This document shows, piece after piece, positions 27,501 through 35,299 of a stretch of DNA of 64,000 bases. The first letter of the stretch is position 1; each line of letters begins with the position of its first letter. The translations under genes and the position numbers were made by a program. The stretch comes from Mytilus galloprovincialis. Its lineage: Eukaryota > Mollusca > Bivalvia > Mytilida > Mytilidae. Location: positions 57,493,122 to 57,557,121 of the forward strand of contig NC_134849.1 in the NCBI RefSeq assembly GCF_965363235.1, given 5' to 3'. Under the pieces are notes generated by a model, which did not search any database, was not told the DNA's origin, and worked only from the letters and a program-made list of their open reading frames with translations.

Positions 27501-28247
27501 TTGATATTTGTTATATAGCTAACACCATGACAAGTTATAGATCAAGTTAGAATTTTGTTCCAATACAATGATTGTTTTACCAGTAGGGGACTATGTATTG
27601 CCATGCAATACTCACAGAATGCTTGTTTCTATGTACATTAAAATCTGGGTCTCGGTTGACATCACCAAAAGGGACTTAATTTTGCATGTTTTGTGTAGAA
27701 AAAAAAATCATTCAATTGTTTCAAATAAATATTACTAAAAGTTAATAGCTTAATATACTGTCTGTCTGAATAATTCAAAGTTATTTATAATTGATCAGGA
27801 AAAACTCTCAGAAGGACTGTATTATATTGCTTTCTTATGAAATAAAATTTATCTTGTGGGGAGGGGGGAATTGGAGGCACTAAAATTAATTACATATGGT
27901 TGTTTCCATTTTCCTTACAATTTTGTAAGAATTTTAGGTAAAATGATTTTTTTTTTAAATATGGGTTGTCAGGGTCTTAAGTAAGTGCCTTCAATTCTCC
28001 CCTCCTTTGCATTTAAATCTGGAACAGACCTAATGATAAATATTTAAAAAGTATTTTGTTTACATTATTCAAGGTTGCTCCTGTAATCAAACAGAGAATG
28101 GTGGAAAAAGGAACACTTTTGATTGGTTATCAGCCTGATGGTGAACTTGTGAACTTCTTCAGAATGGTTTTTGCCAATAACGCAGTAACGAAGAGTGATG
28201 TTGAATTCATAGTTGATGAAATTGACAGATTAGGCTGTGATTTATAG
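6894..28247 (+). CDS. CSAD: Cysteine sulfinate decarboxylase / GADL1-like acidic amino acid decarboxylase (3' eight exons)
   Basis: Eight exons join in frame: 6894-7009, 10926-11060, 13390-13571, 17433-17511, 18463-18662, 26059-26110, 26789-26878, 28074-28247. All junctions are GT-AG, and split codons at 13571/17433 and 18662/26059 both rebuild AGG (Arg). The visible 341 residues cover the C-terminal two thirds of a group II PLP decarboxylase (family length about 500). Landmarks are GGSISNMYA, the HVDGAWG motif whose Asp contacts the PLP ring, the WNPHK motif whose Lys binds PLP, and [18 protein letters not shown]. The match is closer to CSAD/GADL1 than to GAD65/67 (for example FQQDKFYDV and [10 protein letters not shown]). 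It would decarboxylate cysteine sulfinate to hypotaurine, and/or aspartate to beta-alanine, in the cytosol; taurine is a major osmolyte in marine bivalves. The N-terminal ~150 residues lie left of the window, and the retrotransposon sits in that upstream intron. No frame break is seen. A paralogue lies on the - strand at the right edge. Confidence 0.92.
7060..7200. repeat. T-rich 'ttctattctgtattttt' interspersed repeat
   Basis: Phrases such as ttctctattctgtatttt, followed by 'ccccatccaaaccc', recur at about 53640-53830 and 60130-60300. Probably a short dispersed repeat; no coding signal. Confidence 0.45.
7237..7266. repeat. (actt)n microsatellite
   Basis: About seven tetranucleotide units of 'ctta' in intron a/b. 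Confidence 0.85.
7571..8660. repeat. Interspersed repeat with 'atacgaccgca...tgcggtcgtat' ends
   Basis: Starts tttatacgaccgcaaaaatt and ends near ctgcggtcgtatccagctgcg, so the ends are inverted repeats of atacgaccgca. Phrases such as 'ataactttagt...ataagtaaatagaaat' and 'aggaattaggg(g/a)ccaaaaa' are shared with 14345-15950. A run of about 18 G lies at 8324-8341. Non-coding. Confidence 0.7.
9541..10146. repeat. Interspersed repeat with about three tandem ~170-bp units
   Basis: Starts 'taccccacacaacgagttg', has a (gtcc/gtca)n stretch at 9590-9645, then three units beginning 'gtcat(c/t)(g/t)caactcct' near 9648, 9820 and 9984. Each unit carries 'cacaacagaatttca(t/c)gaaac' and 'ataataaggacatacta'. 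It ends 'gacgtggggtatgtgagcgc'. Non-coding. Confidence 0.75.
10625..10862. repeat. Dispersed bivalve-type repeat ('acaatgccacgg')
   Basis: A-rich segment with 'aaaggacaaactcattagt', 'actgacaatgccacgg' and 'tcctgctccacatatggcac', which I recognise as a common dispersed mussel repeat. It lies just before the acceptor of exon b. Recognition is from memory. Confidence 0.5.
10926..11060 (+). CDS. CSAD: CSAD-like exon b (AHYSVKKG segment)
   Basis: Acceptor ttttacag, donor aag|gtattt. Phase 0 at both ends, 45 codons. The His of AHYS is the residue that stacks on the PLP ring in this family. Confidence 0.92.
11341..11499. repeat. Foldback (MITE-like) hairpin of about 160 bp
   Basis: Left arm 'gattctaccacc...ggatatttatcaaatctcgacagttaaatttt' (given in parts) is matched by the reverse complement 'aaaatttaactgtctcgag', 'ttgataaatatt' and 'ggtagaatc' on the right. 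The centre holds 'aaaacgc...gcgtttt'. Confidence 0.75.
12042..13422 (+). repeat. 53-bp tandem repeat spanning the intron/exon c junction (26 units)
   Basis: Each unit is about 20 nt of pyrimidine-rich intron end (ttttcctatttgatttacag), then the first 33 nt of exon c (gggattgtaccatacatggt, then caatgcaacatca). The AG of each unit falls near 12065, 12118, 12171, 12225, 12278, 12331, 12384, 12437, 12490, 12543, 12596, 12649, 12702, 12755, 12808, 12861, 12914, 12967, 13019, 13071, 13124, 13177, 13230, 13283, 13336 and 13389. The last unit is the real exon. Two sequence classes alternate after the AG: 'gggattgta' and 'gg(c/t)atagta'; the pyrimidine tract also varies ('tttgctttacag' or 'tttgatttacag'). 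All units keep an AG (one reads attatag). Confidence 0.97.
13390..13571 (+). CDS. CSAD: CSAD-like exon c ([12 protein letters not shown] to HVDGAWG)
   Basis: The acceptor is the last of 26 tandem acceptors. It is the true one because only here does the frame continue past NATS into [16 protein letters not shown]. The donor is gaaag|gtaaat. It contains the PLP-binding Asp (HVDGAWGAG). The residue count between LEETIQ in exon b and this exon matches the human enzyme exactly, so no exon is missing between them. Confidence 0.92.
13874..16486. repeat. 'agctcacctgg...gagcctctag' repeat, split by a nested 'acgaccgc' element
   Basis: Starts 'tagctcacctggcacaaagg' and ends 'gtgagcgacacaggctcc...gagcctctag', which are mutual inverted-repeat-like ends. 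Inside it, about 14345-15950, lies a second repeat opening 'atacgaccgcaaaaa' and closing 'tctgcggtagtataaagctg', the same family as 7571-8660. This is a repeat-in-repeat insertion. Confidence 0.7.
14760..15530. repeat. Tandem units of about 120-130 bp inside the nested repeat
   Basis: About six units, each with 'aattaaactt(t/a)gttt', 'aaaattgaat', 'ggggttctttgatatgc', 'gaatctaaacatgta' and 'ttcaagttggtcca'. Divergence between units suggests an old array. Non-coding. Confidence 0.8.
16756..17105. repeat. Dispersed repeat ending 'gttgtctcattggcactcat'
   Basis: The end 'gatggagagttgtctcattg' then 'gcactcataccacatctt' recurs at 21330-21370, 30302-30337 and (inverted) 44262-44305. It is one of the most common mussel repeats in my memory. 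It carries no intact coding region. Confidence 0.7.
17433..17511 (+). CDS. CSAD: CSAD-like exon d (PLP lysine exon)
   Basis: Acceptor tattttacag, donor aag|gtaaga. It encodes [17 protein letters not shown]; the Lys of NPHK forms the Schiff base with pyridoxal phosphate. Confidence 0.93.
18012..18270 (+). repeat. tRNA-derived SINE (bivalve V-SINE type)
   Basis: The head has a pol III A-box-like 'gtggccaaatgg' and a B-box-like 'gagtttgaatcccgc'. The body has 'ttgtcagtttttctac', 'ctccaccaataaaaactg' and 'ccgtcacgaaattgc'. The tail is 'gttaaacaccaatcaatcaatc', a short tandem tail. The order of tRNA head, conserved centre and repeat tail fits the V-SINE group described in bivalves (family named from memory). 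Confidence 0.75.
18463..18662 (+). CDS. CSAD: CSAD-like exon e ([18 protein letters not shown])
   Basis: Acceptor gactttcag, donor caag|gtatgg. It encodes the signature stretch around [11 protein letters not shown] and [11 protein letters not shown]. The donor lies only 4 bp before sequence that resembles a transposon end (see 18667). Confidence 0.93.
18667..18694. repeat. Candidate left terminal inverted repeat of the transposase element
   Basis: 'ggcatatg', 7 nt, 'ggagggtatgaat' matches the reverse complement of 23250-23275 ('ggcacatg', 5 nt, 'ggagggtatgaat'). The 13-bp block is identical. The element would then be about 4.6 kb (18667 to about 23277) and contain the transposase gene. No clear target-site duplication was found. 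Confidence 0.5.
18752..20617 (-). CDS. DDE_Tnp_4-type transposase (Harbinger/ISL2EU-like)
   Basis: I place the start at the ATG at 20617 (MSTPRNFTC). The frame is open to 20806, but an intron-like acceptor 'tctaattttcag' sits just before this ATG, so the extra 63 residues are probably not coding. Numbering from 20806: Cys-rich N-terminus with CxxC pairs (72/75, 118/121, 183/186) and a CCPGHLC motif near 218-224; HTH_Tnp_4-like segment ([13 protein letters not shown], 285-297); and a DDE nuclease with D398 (VADGTY), D481 (IVDRGFRD) and E530 ([12 protein letters not shown]). About 621 residues, no internal stop, all three catalytic residues present. It would cut and paste its element. It lies antisense in intron e/f of the decarboxylase gene, its stop only 90 bp from exon e. 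A domesticated gene is possible but not shown. Confidence 0.88.
   Translation of the reverse strand: MSTPRNFTCILCSKRPKTRDRRKLIGPNNKSLRKCLQQKFFIEHDKINHANSVICNKCRIRCSREIDTNARCPIQTTISESINDDTEYVPPAKYARCHPCKSPPSIALPIPSAGGGHSQCVVCKRRGPKLVVVPTNARFNIFLDKLIILTVGARCCPGHLCNEIFLPDALDRISHSQSSSIFNRTDLMDLITQIRDMALRGSKRRIDFDTENALTSSDILNLTGLSKENFNDLCSIVQKGNLRDSWTRSVRTCIGIFLTKLKSGLSNKLSTLFNLGKDSVRRAIASARKYLSENFVPSNLGFNHISREEVITSHTRPLAQSLFGKGMYPEIIVADGTYIYIQKSSQFKFQRKCYSMHKHRPLVKPMVFVTTSGYIISVIGPYYSDGKNNDAQIMKHIIQHDIEEFKKWVAEDDIMIVDRGFRDALDLLQEMGIQTKMPAFNKKGESQLPVEDSNVTRLVTKIRWVVESVNGRIKSWKYLDRVLPNSQIPFVSDYVNIAFAIMNKYWPELNTGDSEQDEQLASKMLYLSKQKNLLHEKIIEEGLDKRSCKWQKIDASSAPSFPRLSEEDIRNITVGVYQLKLAPSYTREHLDDDGNYEVFTCDHEENLLCAKIQSRHISSKC
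20807..23249. other. Transposon/intron DNA 5' of the transposase gene, mostly non-coding
   Basis: Contains a 'gttgtctcattggcactcac' repeat fragment (21239-21375), a poly-A stretch with a tRNA-like remnant (22115-22204) and AT-rich DNA. No convincing second ORF such as a YqaJ-type nuclease was found. Confidence 0.5.
22139..22204 (-). pseudogene. tRNA-Ser-like remnant (tRNA pseudogene or SINE head)
   Basis: On the - strand 'gcagcgatggccgtgaggat' followed by 'aaggtcgtta' resembles the acceptor/D arm of a eukaryotic tRNA-Ser, and 'gatcgaatctcg' resembles the T-arm/B box. The 3' acceptor strand is missing and a run of about 24 T follows, a strong pol III stop. Not a functional tRNA. Confidence 0.45.
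23250..23363. repeat. Inverted repeat of transposon-end sequence
   Basis: 'attcataccctccgcaggca'-'tgtgcc' (23250-23275) and 'ggcacatgcctgtggagggt'-'acgaat' (23338-23363) are near-perfect reverse complements separated by about 62 bp. The left arm is the candidate right end of the transposase element; the right arm may be the start of a second, related element. Confidence 0.8.
24006..24280. repeat. Dispersed repeat 'atgccctacctt...gggcacattcttg'
   Basis: Begins 'tatgccctaccttagatagt', has the (gttc)n-rich 'ctgttcgttcgttctt', and ends 'ggggcatccttgtacaaagg'. The layout resembles the repeats at 9541 and 26906. Non-coding. Confidence 0.55.
24829..26030. repeat. 'taggtctttccac...gtggaaagacct' interspersed repeat
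   Basis: The left end holds its own small hairpin ('aggtctttccacttttctgt' then 'ggaaagacct') and the right end repeats 'cagtggaaagacctt', giving inverted ends. A diverged, shorter relative lies at 43333-43860 ('taggtctttcctctttgacg', 'tgtcgcttagat', 'ttggtatatgatatcg'). It ends just before the acceptor of exon f. Confidence 0.65.
26059..26110 (+). CDS. CSAD: CSAD-like exon f (52-bp mini-exon)
   Basis: Acceptor ctttacag, donor gaa|gtgagt. It completes the split Arg codon and encodes [17 protein letters not shown], matching the RYLVEEMKKREGF-type helix of the family. It is too short to be found by ORF scanning. Confidence 0.88.
26155..26360. repeat. MITE-like element with 'ggattcattta/ccacgaaa' inverted ends
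   Basis: 'gtaccaattttcgtgg' on the left pairs with 'ccacgaaatgcatgaaaatt'-'ggtatcc' on the right, and the outer ends 'gtggattcatttatt' and 'aattataaattcac' also pair. About 200 bp, in intron f/g. Confidence 0.65.
26789..26878 (+). CDS. CSAD: CSAD-like exon g (TNVCFWYIP)
   Basis: Acceptor ctatttcag, donor aag|gtgagt. 30 codons, including [18 protein letters not shown], a conserved strand of the C-terminal domain. The - strand paralogue at 63785-63874 matches at 28 of 30 residues. Confidence 0.93.
26902..27600. repeat. 'tcccctaccgatgaagtcg' repeat with about four ~155-bp tandem units
   Basis: Begins 'agtcccctaccgatgaagtc', a (ctgt)n run, then units with 'gcactttttttt', 'gtcatgcttgaagatatt', 'tatcatgacaa(g/a)tt' and 'ttttgtgcagagttatg'. 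It ends 'accagtaggggac'. It lies in intron g/h; the paralogue's matching intron instead holds another repeat family. Confidence 0.75.
28074..28247 (+). CDS. CSAD: CSAD-like terminal exon
   Basis: Acceptor tattcaag, stop tag at 28245-28247. 57 residues from [14 protein letters not shown] to EIDRLGCDL, the usual family C-terminus. The paralogue at 62591-62764 matches at 52 of 57 residues. Confidence 0.94.
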   Translation, partial: VAPVIKQRMVEKGTLLIGYQPDGELVNFFRMVFANNAVTKSDVEFIVDEIDRLGCDL

Positions 28248-28309
28248 TATTAACTATAGAAAATAATTAGGACTCTGCGAAAGGATGATTATTATCCAAA
28301 AAACTGAAA

Positions 28310-28800
28310 TTTTTTAGCTGTCGACCCCCTGCTGATGAAATTTGTTTTTAACATAATACAGCTGTGTATTATTATTCATGTGGATTCTTTTATTTTTGTG
28401 GATTGAGGAAAAATTTTAATTTTTGTGGATTCTTTTATTTTTGTGGATTGAGGAAAAATTTTAATTTTTGTGGATATTTGATTTTGTGGTTGTGCAAAGC
28501 CTGCATATAGCCAATTCGCGTTTCAGAATCTAATGCATTCTGGGTAATATTTTCAAAAGTGTACACCAAAACGTTGTGATTGGTTAAAAACGTCCTAAAC
28601 AATGGAAATTCAACCAATGACGCGACGTTATTTTCATTTTGGGGTACAAACAATGAAATTATCCATAGTCCTTTAGATTCTGAAACGGCCAATTGAACAG
28701 TTTTACATTCGTTGAACATTTGTGGTTTACCTTTACCCATGAAAACCATTAAAATTAGTACCCAATAAATTATAATGAATTCTCAGTACTAGTTTTTTGT
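28310..28800. repeat. Post-gene repeat block with a 45-bp direct duplication
   Basis: 'gtggattcttttatttttgt'... occurs twice in tandem at 28381-28470, and the ends ('gtggatatttgattttgtgg' / 'gaaaaccattaaaattagt') resemble the MITE at 26155. 'ccaattcgcgtttcagaatc' (28512) and 'gattctgaaacggccaattg' (28676) are inverted repeats. It starts about 60 bp after the decarboxylase stop. Confidence 0.6.
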
Positions 28801-30020
28801 GTATATTTTTGCTAATTTTTAGCCACAAATATAAGTGTTCTACAATATTTATTGACTAGCATTGAGAATTTTTCAAAACCATATTGTCCTCAATCTACAA
28901 AAAAATTGATATCCTAGAAAATAAATTAATCAATAGGAATTCTTTCTATAGTATAAATTTATATTATCTTACTCACTCAGTGTTGAACACATTTCAAAAC
29001 GATATTAAAGAAAAGAAAGATCTTGAATGCATAAAACCTTTACTTTAAATTAAGATTTAGACCAAAGTTAAAAATATGTGTTCTACACATTTCCGTCATG
29101 AATTTTAAAAGAAAAAAATATTTTTGATTTTTATGGTATAAATAGCTTGTTGTGAATAAAAATTCAACCTAATCAAGAAAGAGTGCTTGTATATGGTTGT
29201 AAAGAAAACAGATGAATAAAACAAGTTGACAAAACTTCGACCATAAGTTGGTTACACCGGCCGTGTATATGCAAGTGATCATCTACGATCAGCTTGACTT
29301 TAAAATATCATCAGTACTAAAGTCATTTTTTAAGACTATTTTCAGTTAGTGCATGTCGAATTATCATATAAAATAATAATGAAAATTCATCGCACCTGCA
29401 AAAATTCCACATCAGAAATTATTGCACTTTCAGTGATAATCAATCGCAACTATAGTTAAAATGAATAGCATCCAGTCAACAATATTATGGATGCAGCTGC
29501 TTTAACTACACTTGTTTTTACTTTAATCTTGTGATTATACATTAGAAACTTATACTAGTATTCTTATTTAATTGTGTTAAAACATACATTTAGATCAATT
29601 ATTTCGTACTTTCAAAAAGGAAACAAACGCAGATTTTCCCGTCATCCTTTCTACAATAGACATACTCGCATATATAACAGTGAAAATGAACAAACTGGAT
29701 TGATTTCGCACCTTATGGCAGTAATATTGTATATAAAATGCATCGTGTATAGTATCACTTAATTCTTTCAAATATTTTACTTTTTATGTAATTATTTAGT
29801 ATGGTGTGTCCTATAATTGAAAATATGTCTAAATTGTACAGCTCACAATATTGGCAGCAGAATTCCATCCTGAAATTTAAAAGGAAGCTGTCTTGGAATC
29901 ATGATTTTTTATAATTTGTTATTGGTTTGAAACTAGGTCCCACTAAATCAACTTGATTTTATTGTTTGAAACCGATCTGGTAAATCTTACATATCTGCCG
30001 TGGTTAAGGCGAAGAAGATG
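28800..30020. other. No gene or clear repeat seen
   Basis: AT-rich intergenic DNA with only short ORFs and no family match. Confidence 0.5.
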
Positions 30021-30029
30021 TTGGGGAGC

Positions 30030-30345
30030 CCGCAATCATGTTTAACTCCGCAATATTTTGTATATACTGTCTCAAGTTAAGTTTCTGTAATGCCGTGAAT
30101 ATCGTTTGTAACTGTATATCATATTTTGCTATTTATTTTGAACAGAAATTAGGCTGGTGGTTTTCTTATTGGAATTCCTATACTTTGAATTTTGTCGCAG
30201 CCTTTTTTAACTTGTTAAGAAGTATGGTTTTGCTCATTGTTGAATGTTGAAGGTCTGTTGATGACATATAGTTGCTAACATCTACGTCATTTGATCTTAG
30301 GTGGATAGTTGTCTCATTGGCAATCATATTGCATCTACTTATAAC
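30030..30345. repeat. Diverged copy of the 'gttgtctcattggca' repeat
   Basis: Shares 'ggtggttttc', 'tgttgaaggtctg' and the end 'gtggatagttgtctcattgg' with 16870-17100. Confidence 0.55.
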
Positions 30346-30721
30346 ATATTACTTCTTTGTATGTGCGTTCTTATGCCCTTTTGTGTTTCAAATGAAATAA
30401 TTGTTGTTAATTTTGATAGTAACTCTTCATTATACACGACAAGAATTACATAACTGCACCATATCCAACATGAACTAAACCATGACACGAATAAACCAAA
30501 CCATGACACAGATATTTCAGTAATTTTGAATTGAGTGCAAAAGCAGTTTTTTTCAGAATAATTGAAGGCTGTATTATATCACGAAGAAATATGTGATGTA
30601 ACAGACAGAAAGATAATAACTTTTTTTATGCACATTAAACCAATTAGCAACTTTTAAATTTTGACATACGCAAGCTTTGTTCTGTGTTAAATCATTAACT
30701 ATATGATACAACTTGTGACGT

Positions 30722-32332
30722 ACTAACACGGCTGGTATCTACACACGCAGAACATTTGGTTCTGCAATGAAAACCGTGAGAGGATTTTCCGGTTGTGCTT
30801 GAGTGGAGAATTAGTCACCGCTTCAAAAGATATGTACATTTCCAAATCGCAATTTTTTTTATTTAACTGATCAATATATTGAAAATCGGAGAATTTTATG
30901 CTGTGGTGAATACTTTTACGAAGAGATACATGTATCATTTACAGTTGTACGTGGAGTTGAACTCCTACAAAATCAGTTGCCCCACGAGACTTTGCCTAAA
31001 AAAGGGACATTTACATTTTGAAAAGGTTCTATTAACAGACCTACAAGTTCAAATTTACTTTTTTTTTTCTGTCAATGGGTATGAATACCGTTTTGGGCGG
31101 CGTGTACGCTGTCTGGTGTTGATAGACGTCTTAACAAATCGAAAAATCTAATATTTTCATCATTTCATGTGTGAGGGGATCGGTTCTGATTGAGGACATC
31201 GTGAATACGTGAGGTGACGTGAAATGATATCTTTATCTCCAAGCTATGAGTCGTTGAAAGTTGCCTAAATTATGTTAAATTATTCATGAAAAAACACATT
31301 TGTGTTCCAAAAAAATTATGAGATAGAATTTTGAAATAACAATAAATCACCAAGTTTTTTTATATGAACAAACAGTCTAACCAATAAATTGCAAATATGT
31401 CTCAAAATTTGCGGATATGGGCAAATAATCGGTCTAGTTTGGAGACATATTTGCAATTAATTGGGTAGACTGTTTATTTATATACAGAAAACTAGGTGGT
31501 TTAATGTATAAATCAAAATATTTAAACAAATATAAAAATTTGTGTTTTCACAATCAATCATTTTTCAAATAAGCAGTTGAAGGGGAGATAACTCTTTTCG
31601 TAAAAAATATATACTGGGCTGATAGGGAAATTTAACTTTTATTTGTAGCAAGAAACAAAATCGTTGACACCATGTTTTCTTTTTCTCCTTCGTAAAACAT
31701 ATCATAAAACCAATCAATTTATTTCAAAATTCTATCTCATATTTTTTTATGCACACAAATGTGTTTTTTTTTCATGAATAGTTTAACCAAATTAAACCAA
31801 CTTTCAACTACTAATAGCTTGGATATAAAGATATATGATTTCACGTCCCCTCATGCATTCACGATGTCCTCAATCAGAACCGATCCCCTCACGCATGAAA
31901 TAATGAAAATATGAGATTTTTAGATTTATTAAGACGTCTATCAACACCAGACGCCGCCCAAAACGACATTCATACTCATTGACCAAAAAATAAGTAAATT
32001 TGAACTTCAAGGTCTGTTAATAGAACCATTTCAAAATTTGAATGTCACTTTTTTAGGCAGTTTCTCATGGGGCAACTGATTTTGTAGGAGTTCAACTCCA
32101 CGTACAACATTACATGATACATGTATCTCTTCGTTAAAGTATTCGCCACAGCATAACATTCTCTGATTTTCAATATGTTGATCAGTTGAATAAGAAAATT
32201 GCGATTTAGAAATGGTCATACCTTTTGAAGCGGTGACAATTACTCAACGCAAGCACAACCGGAAAATCCTCTCACGGATTTCATTGCAGAACCAAATGTT
32301 CTGCGTATGTAGATTACCAGCCGTGACTAACA
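30722..32332. repeat. Large inverted repeat (arms about 600 bp)
   Basis: Left arm about 30722-31345, right arm about 31715-32332, in reverse-complement order. Matching blocks include 'cggttgtgcttgagt'/'caacgcaagcacaaccg', 'gtacgtggagttgaactcct'/'aggagttcaactccacgtac', 'gtgttgatagacgtctt'/'aagacgtctatcaacac', and 'gaggggatcggttctgattg'/'caatcagaaccgatcccctc'. Arms are mostly alike with small indels. The spacer holds a further palindrome (31377-31477). A foldback transposable element is the simplest reading. ORFs inside it are not conserved between arms and look non-coding. Confidence 0.88.
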
Positions 32333-32670
32333 TATTTACTTTATACAAAGGTACTTACCAGCTTGAATTATTGATCAGAAGTTCCTTTTACAAAATATTC
32401 GAATGTTTACATTTTTGCATTGATTGTCATCAAAAACTCTTAACACCGTCATGTCAAACTTATCCAAACTATGACAAAATCACTGTACTAAACGCTCCTC
32501 GATATGACGACCTTACTACCCGTGAGTATCATACCACCAATAACATATATAAGAAGAGCAAAACCCGTTGCATGCCAACAACTAGTTTTAGAATTAATGC
32601 CGACATTTTTGTGCGCCTTTGTAAAAAATATAACCATAAAAGATTGGATGATATCCTTGTATCGATGTAG

Positions 32671-33600
32671 TCCAGTGAATCTGGGGTTTTACCCTAAACA
32701 AATTCCAACAGAATTCTTTTTTTTTAATGAGAAACGAAGGTTATAACTATAGAATTAACATAACAAACATCGGCAAAAATCGGACCCCGGCAAAGTTGCA
32801 TAATTTTGTAAAATAAAAAGTTTATAAATTTTACTGAATGTCATGCAACGTCTTGCAGGCCATATTTCAAAAGGGAAATAACTTTTATAATTTAACTTCA
32901 ATGTCAACAAGCGGCATTTATTTTGGACTTGGATTTGACCCGTTGTAACTGAACATTGGTGAGTAAAGCTTTATTATTACAATAAATGTATAAATATAAA
33001 TACAATTATCGTGTTCTGACTCCGTAAAAGTATTGTCCCCCGGAGTAGCTATATTTCGCCGTATCCCCTCAACTTGAAATTTTCGATTCCAACATATTTT
33101 ACTTTGATATATTCAAAGAAATCCTGTTTCTTAGGCTTGTAAATGGGTTTAAGTAAAAATAATTGTTACGGAACGCCATTGGTGACAAAAGGAATGAACG
33201 AGTGAATACAAGTATTTGTATTTTCATTCCTATAAATGCTTCTGTAGTAATTGTTTGTTGTTTTTAAGTATCTTATAATGGCCCGCTGTAGGCATCGGGA
33301 TGTTTAGTGTTCTATTATCCATGTTTGTCCGTCCGGATTTCGATTTCGGGAGCATAAAATCATTTAATTTGTAGAACGTGAACGTAAAAAGATATTCTTC
33401 GCCAGACTGCATTGAAACTGAATTATGTTCATCATATATGTCCGGAAGTAGCTGTGTGATATGCAAAGAACCTTTGGAGAGTTGACAAGTTCTGATAACG
33501 ATAAGAGACAAAACAAGTCAACCAATGAAGTAAGCCAACATAGACAACAAAACGTATGTGTTCAATGTAGCCGGACAAATACTACACCAAGAATGTTGAA
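32671..33600. other. No recognisable gene
   Basis: AT-rich; one 93-codon - strand ORF (33230-33511) has no motif I recognise and no splice context. Confidence 0.45.
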
Positions 33601-33684
33601 AAAAATATACAAATGTTAAAAAGATTCAGAAAATTTGTAAAGAAAATGCTGATAAAGACAGATTTAATCGAGACACGCGATCAT

Positions 33685-35290
33685 TACAGTATTTTAATCT
33701 TAGAGAGCATTGTTTATTTTGTCGACAGCCAGCTCAAATGTCAGATAAAATATATAGAAAAGGATATCCAGTTAGAACTTTTGAATTCCAACAGAAAATT
33801 GAGGCAATATGCAAAGACCGAAGGGATTCCTGGGCTGCTGACGTTTTTGCAAAACTTAAGTATGCACAGGACTTACCTGTAGCAGATGCTATTTAGCATC
33901 AGAAATGTAGCGTTAACCTCAGGAAAGGGAAAATATACCTATTGGAACACTAGATCAAAAACAAAATAGTAAGGCAGACTAGATTACACTGAGTCAAATT
34001 CTGCCTTTCTGAAGACCATGGATTATTTGAAAGAAAATGAAAAGGACCACTTGACAGTGATAGATTTCGTTCTTCACTGGGCTTTTTGTCATCTTATATT
34101 AAAGTTCAAAAACACGGCGTGACAGATAATGTCGACCATAAAACCATATTTAGACCTTTTTCTCGAAATTACTACTGATGGTAGGTTAATACTAAAATTT
34201 ATGACAAACGCGATGTTTTTAATTCTCCTATACTTTCCATATCAATGTAGCAACATCCCAGCGGCACCAGCATATGGAGTATATGTGTCTCAATTGATAC
34301 GTTACTCTAGAGCTCAAAGTACGTTGATTTAGTTGAACGAGGAATACTGCTTTCTCAAAAGTTGCCAAGACAGGGCTTTGAATCAATGAAATTAAGGTAA
34401 TCACTCAAGAAATTTTACGGTCACCGTCATGAGCTGATTGGCCATTATGACAAAAGTGCGTCAGAAATCATATCTGATATTCTTCCCCAGTTATAATAAC
34501 CTTCCATCATTACCGAACTGAACAAAGAAATAACACGACGGGTACCGTATACGGTGCAGGAAATGCTTACCCTTCCGGAGCACCTGATTTCAAAACCGGT
34601 TTTAAGTGGAGTTCGTGTTGTTTCTTATATATTATTTATAACTGTTGATGTAAATGTCCTTTGGTTTTGTGAGTCTTTGTTTACTCCTTGTTTTTAATTG
34701 TTATTGTCGTTACCCGATAACCTCGATCAGTCTTCTCTGTAGTACTTTTTGACCAAAGAAAAACATTGGTGGTCAGCGATGTGTAGTTTAGTGCAAGACG
34801 GAACATACCCTGGTAAATCGACAATTAATTGTTTGCCTATGATAGACCTTGAGCCGGGAAACCTTTTATGTATCTTTTCGACTATGCAGTTCGTATGTAA
34901 TAAAGCGTTTGAGTACAGAGCTTATCCAATGCCTACAACCGCTGTACTGGAAAGCACTCATAATTATTGATAATGAACCAAAGGAAAGCGATTTGAAATC
35001 AATAGTTCCCAGAGCAGGAGGTTTTCACCTCGAGATGAGCTTCCTGAGATCGATTGATAACATTATGAGCGGATCTGGACTAGCTGAGCTCAAGGAAACT
35101 GTATGCACATAACCTCATATGTTAACCAGAAACGCAGTTGGTAGAGCACTATGCGGTCATTTTCTCATTCATAATGCTTTAACTACATTATTGCTGTGCG
35201 AACAGTTTCAGGTATCTTCTGTTGTCTTGAAAGATAAGGACATTGCAAATGGGAACATGTTTCATTTCTTGAGGAAATTTCGGGTGACAT
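33685..35290 (+). pseudogene. Decayed mobile-element-associated gene (unnamed bivalve/cnidarian family)
   Basis: Pieces of one protein appear in several frames. 33690-33930 reads EHCLFCRQPAQMSDKI, then FEFQQKIEAICKDR, then a stop, then HQKCSVNLRKGK, a CxxC/HxxxC-type N-terminus. 34800-35110 reads GKSTINCLPMIDLEP, LYWKALIIIDNEP, SDLKSIVPRAGGFHLEMSF, IMSGSGLAEL. 35115-35200 reads NAVGRALCGHFLIH. This order matches a multicopy hypothetical-protein family, usually linked with mobile elements, that I know from bivalve, echinoderm and cnidarian genomes. Stops and frameshifts are frequent; it cannot be expressed as one protein. The function of the family is unknown to me. Confidence 0.6.
34225..34645 (+). 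pseudogene. Reverse-transcriptase-like fragment nested in the decayed gene
   Basis: Reads SNIPAAPAYGVYVSQLIRYSRA, followed after a stop by frame-shifted pieces resembling 'KFYG-H-ELI' and later 'LTLPEHL'. That run of residues is the C-terminal part of a common animal retroelement reverse transcriptase. It is too short and broken for subfamily assignment. It interrupts the gene at 33685-35290, so it is the later insertion. Confidence 0.6.
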
Positions 35291-35299
35291 GATCAGCGA

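Noticed and set aside
32212-32670. 152-codon + strand ORF overlapping the right arm of the large inverted repeat
   Set aside because: The matching left arm does not keep the frame, and no domain is recognisable.
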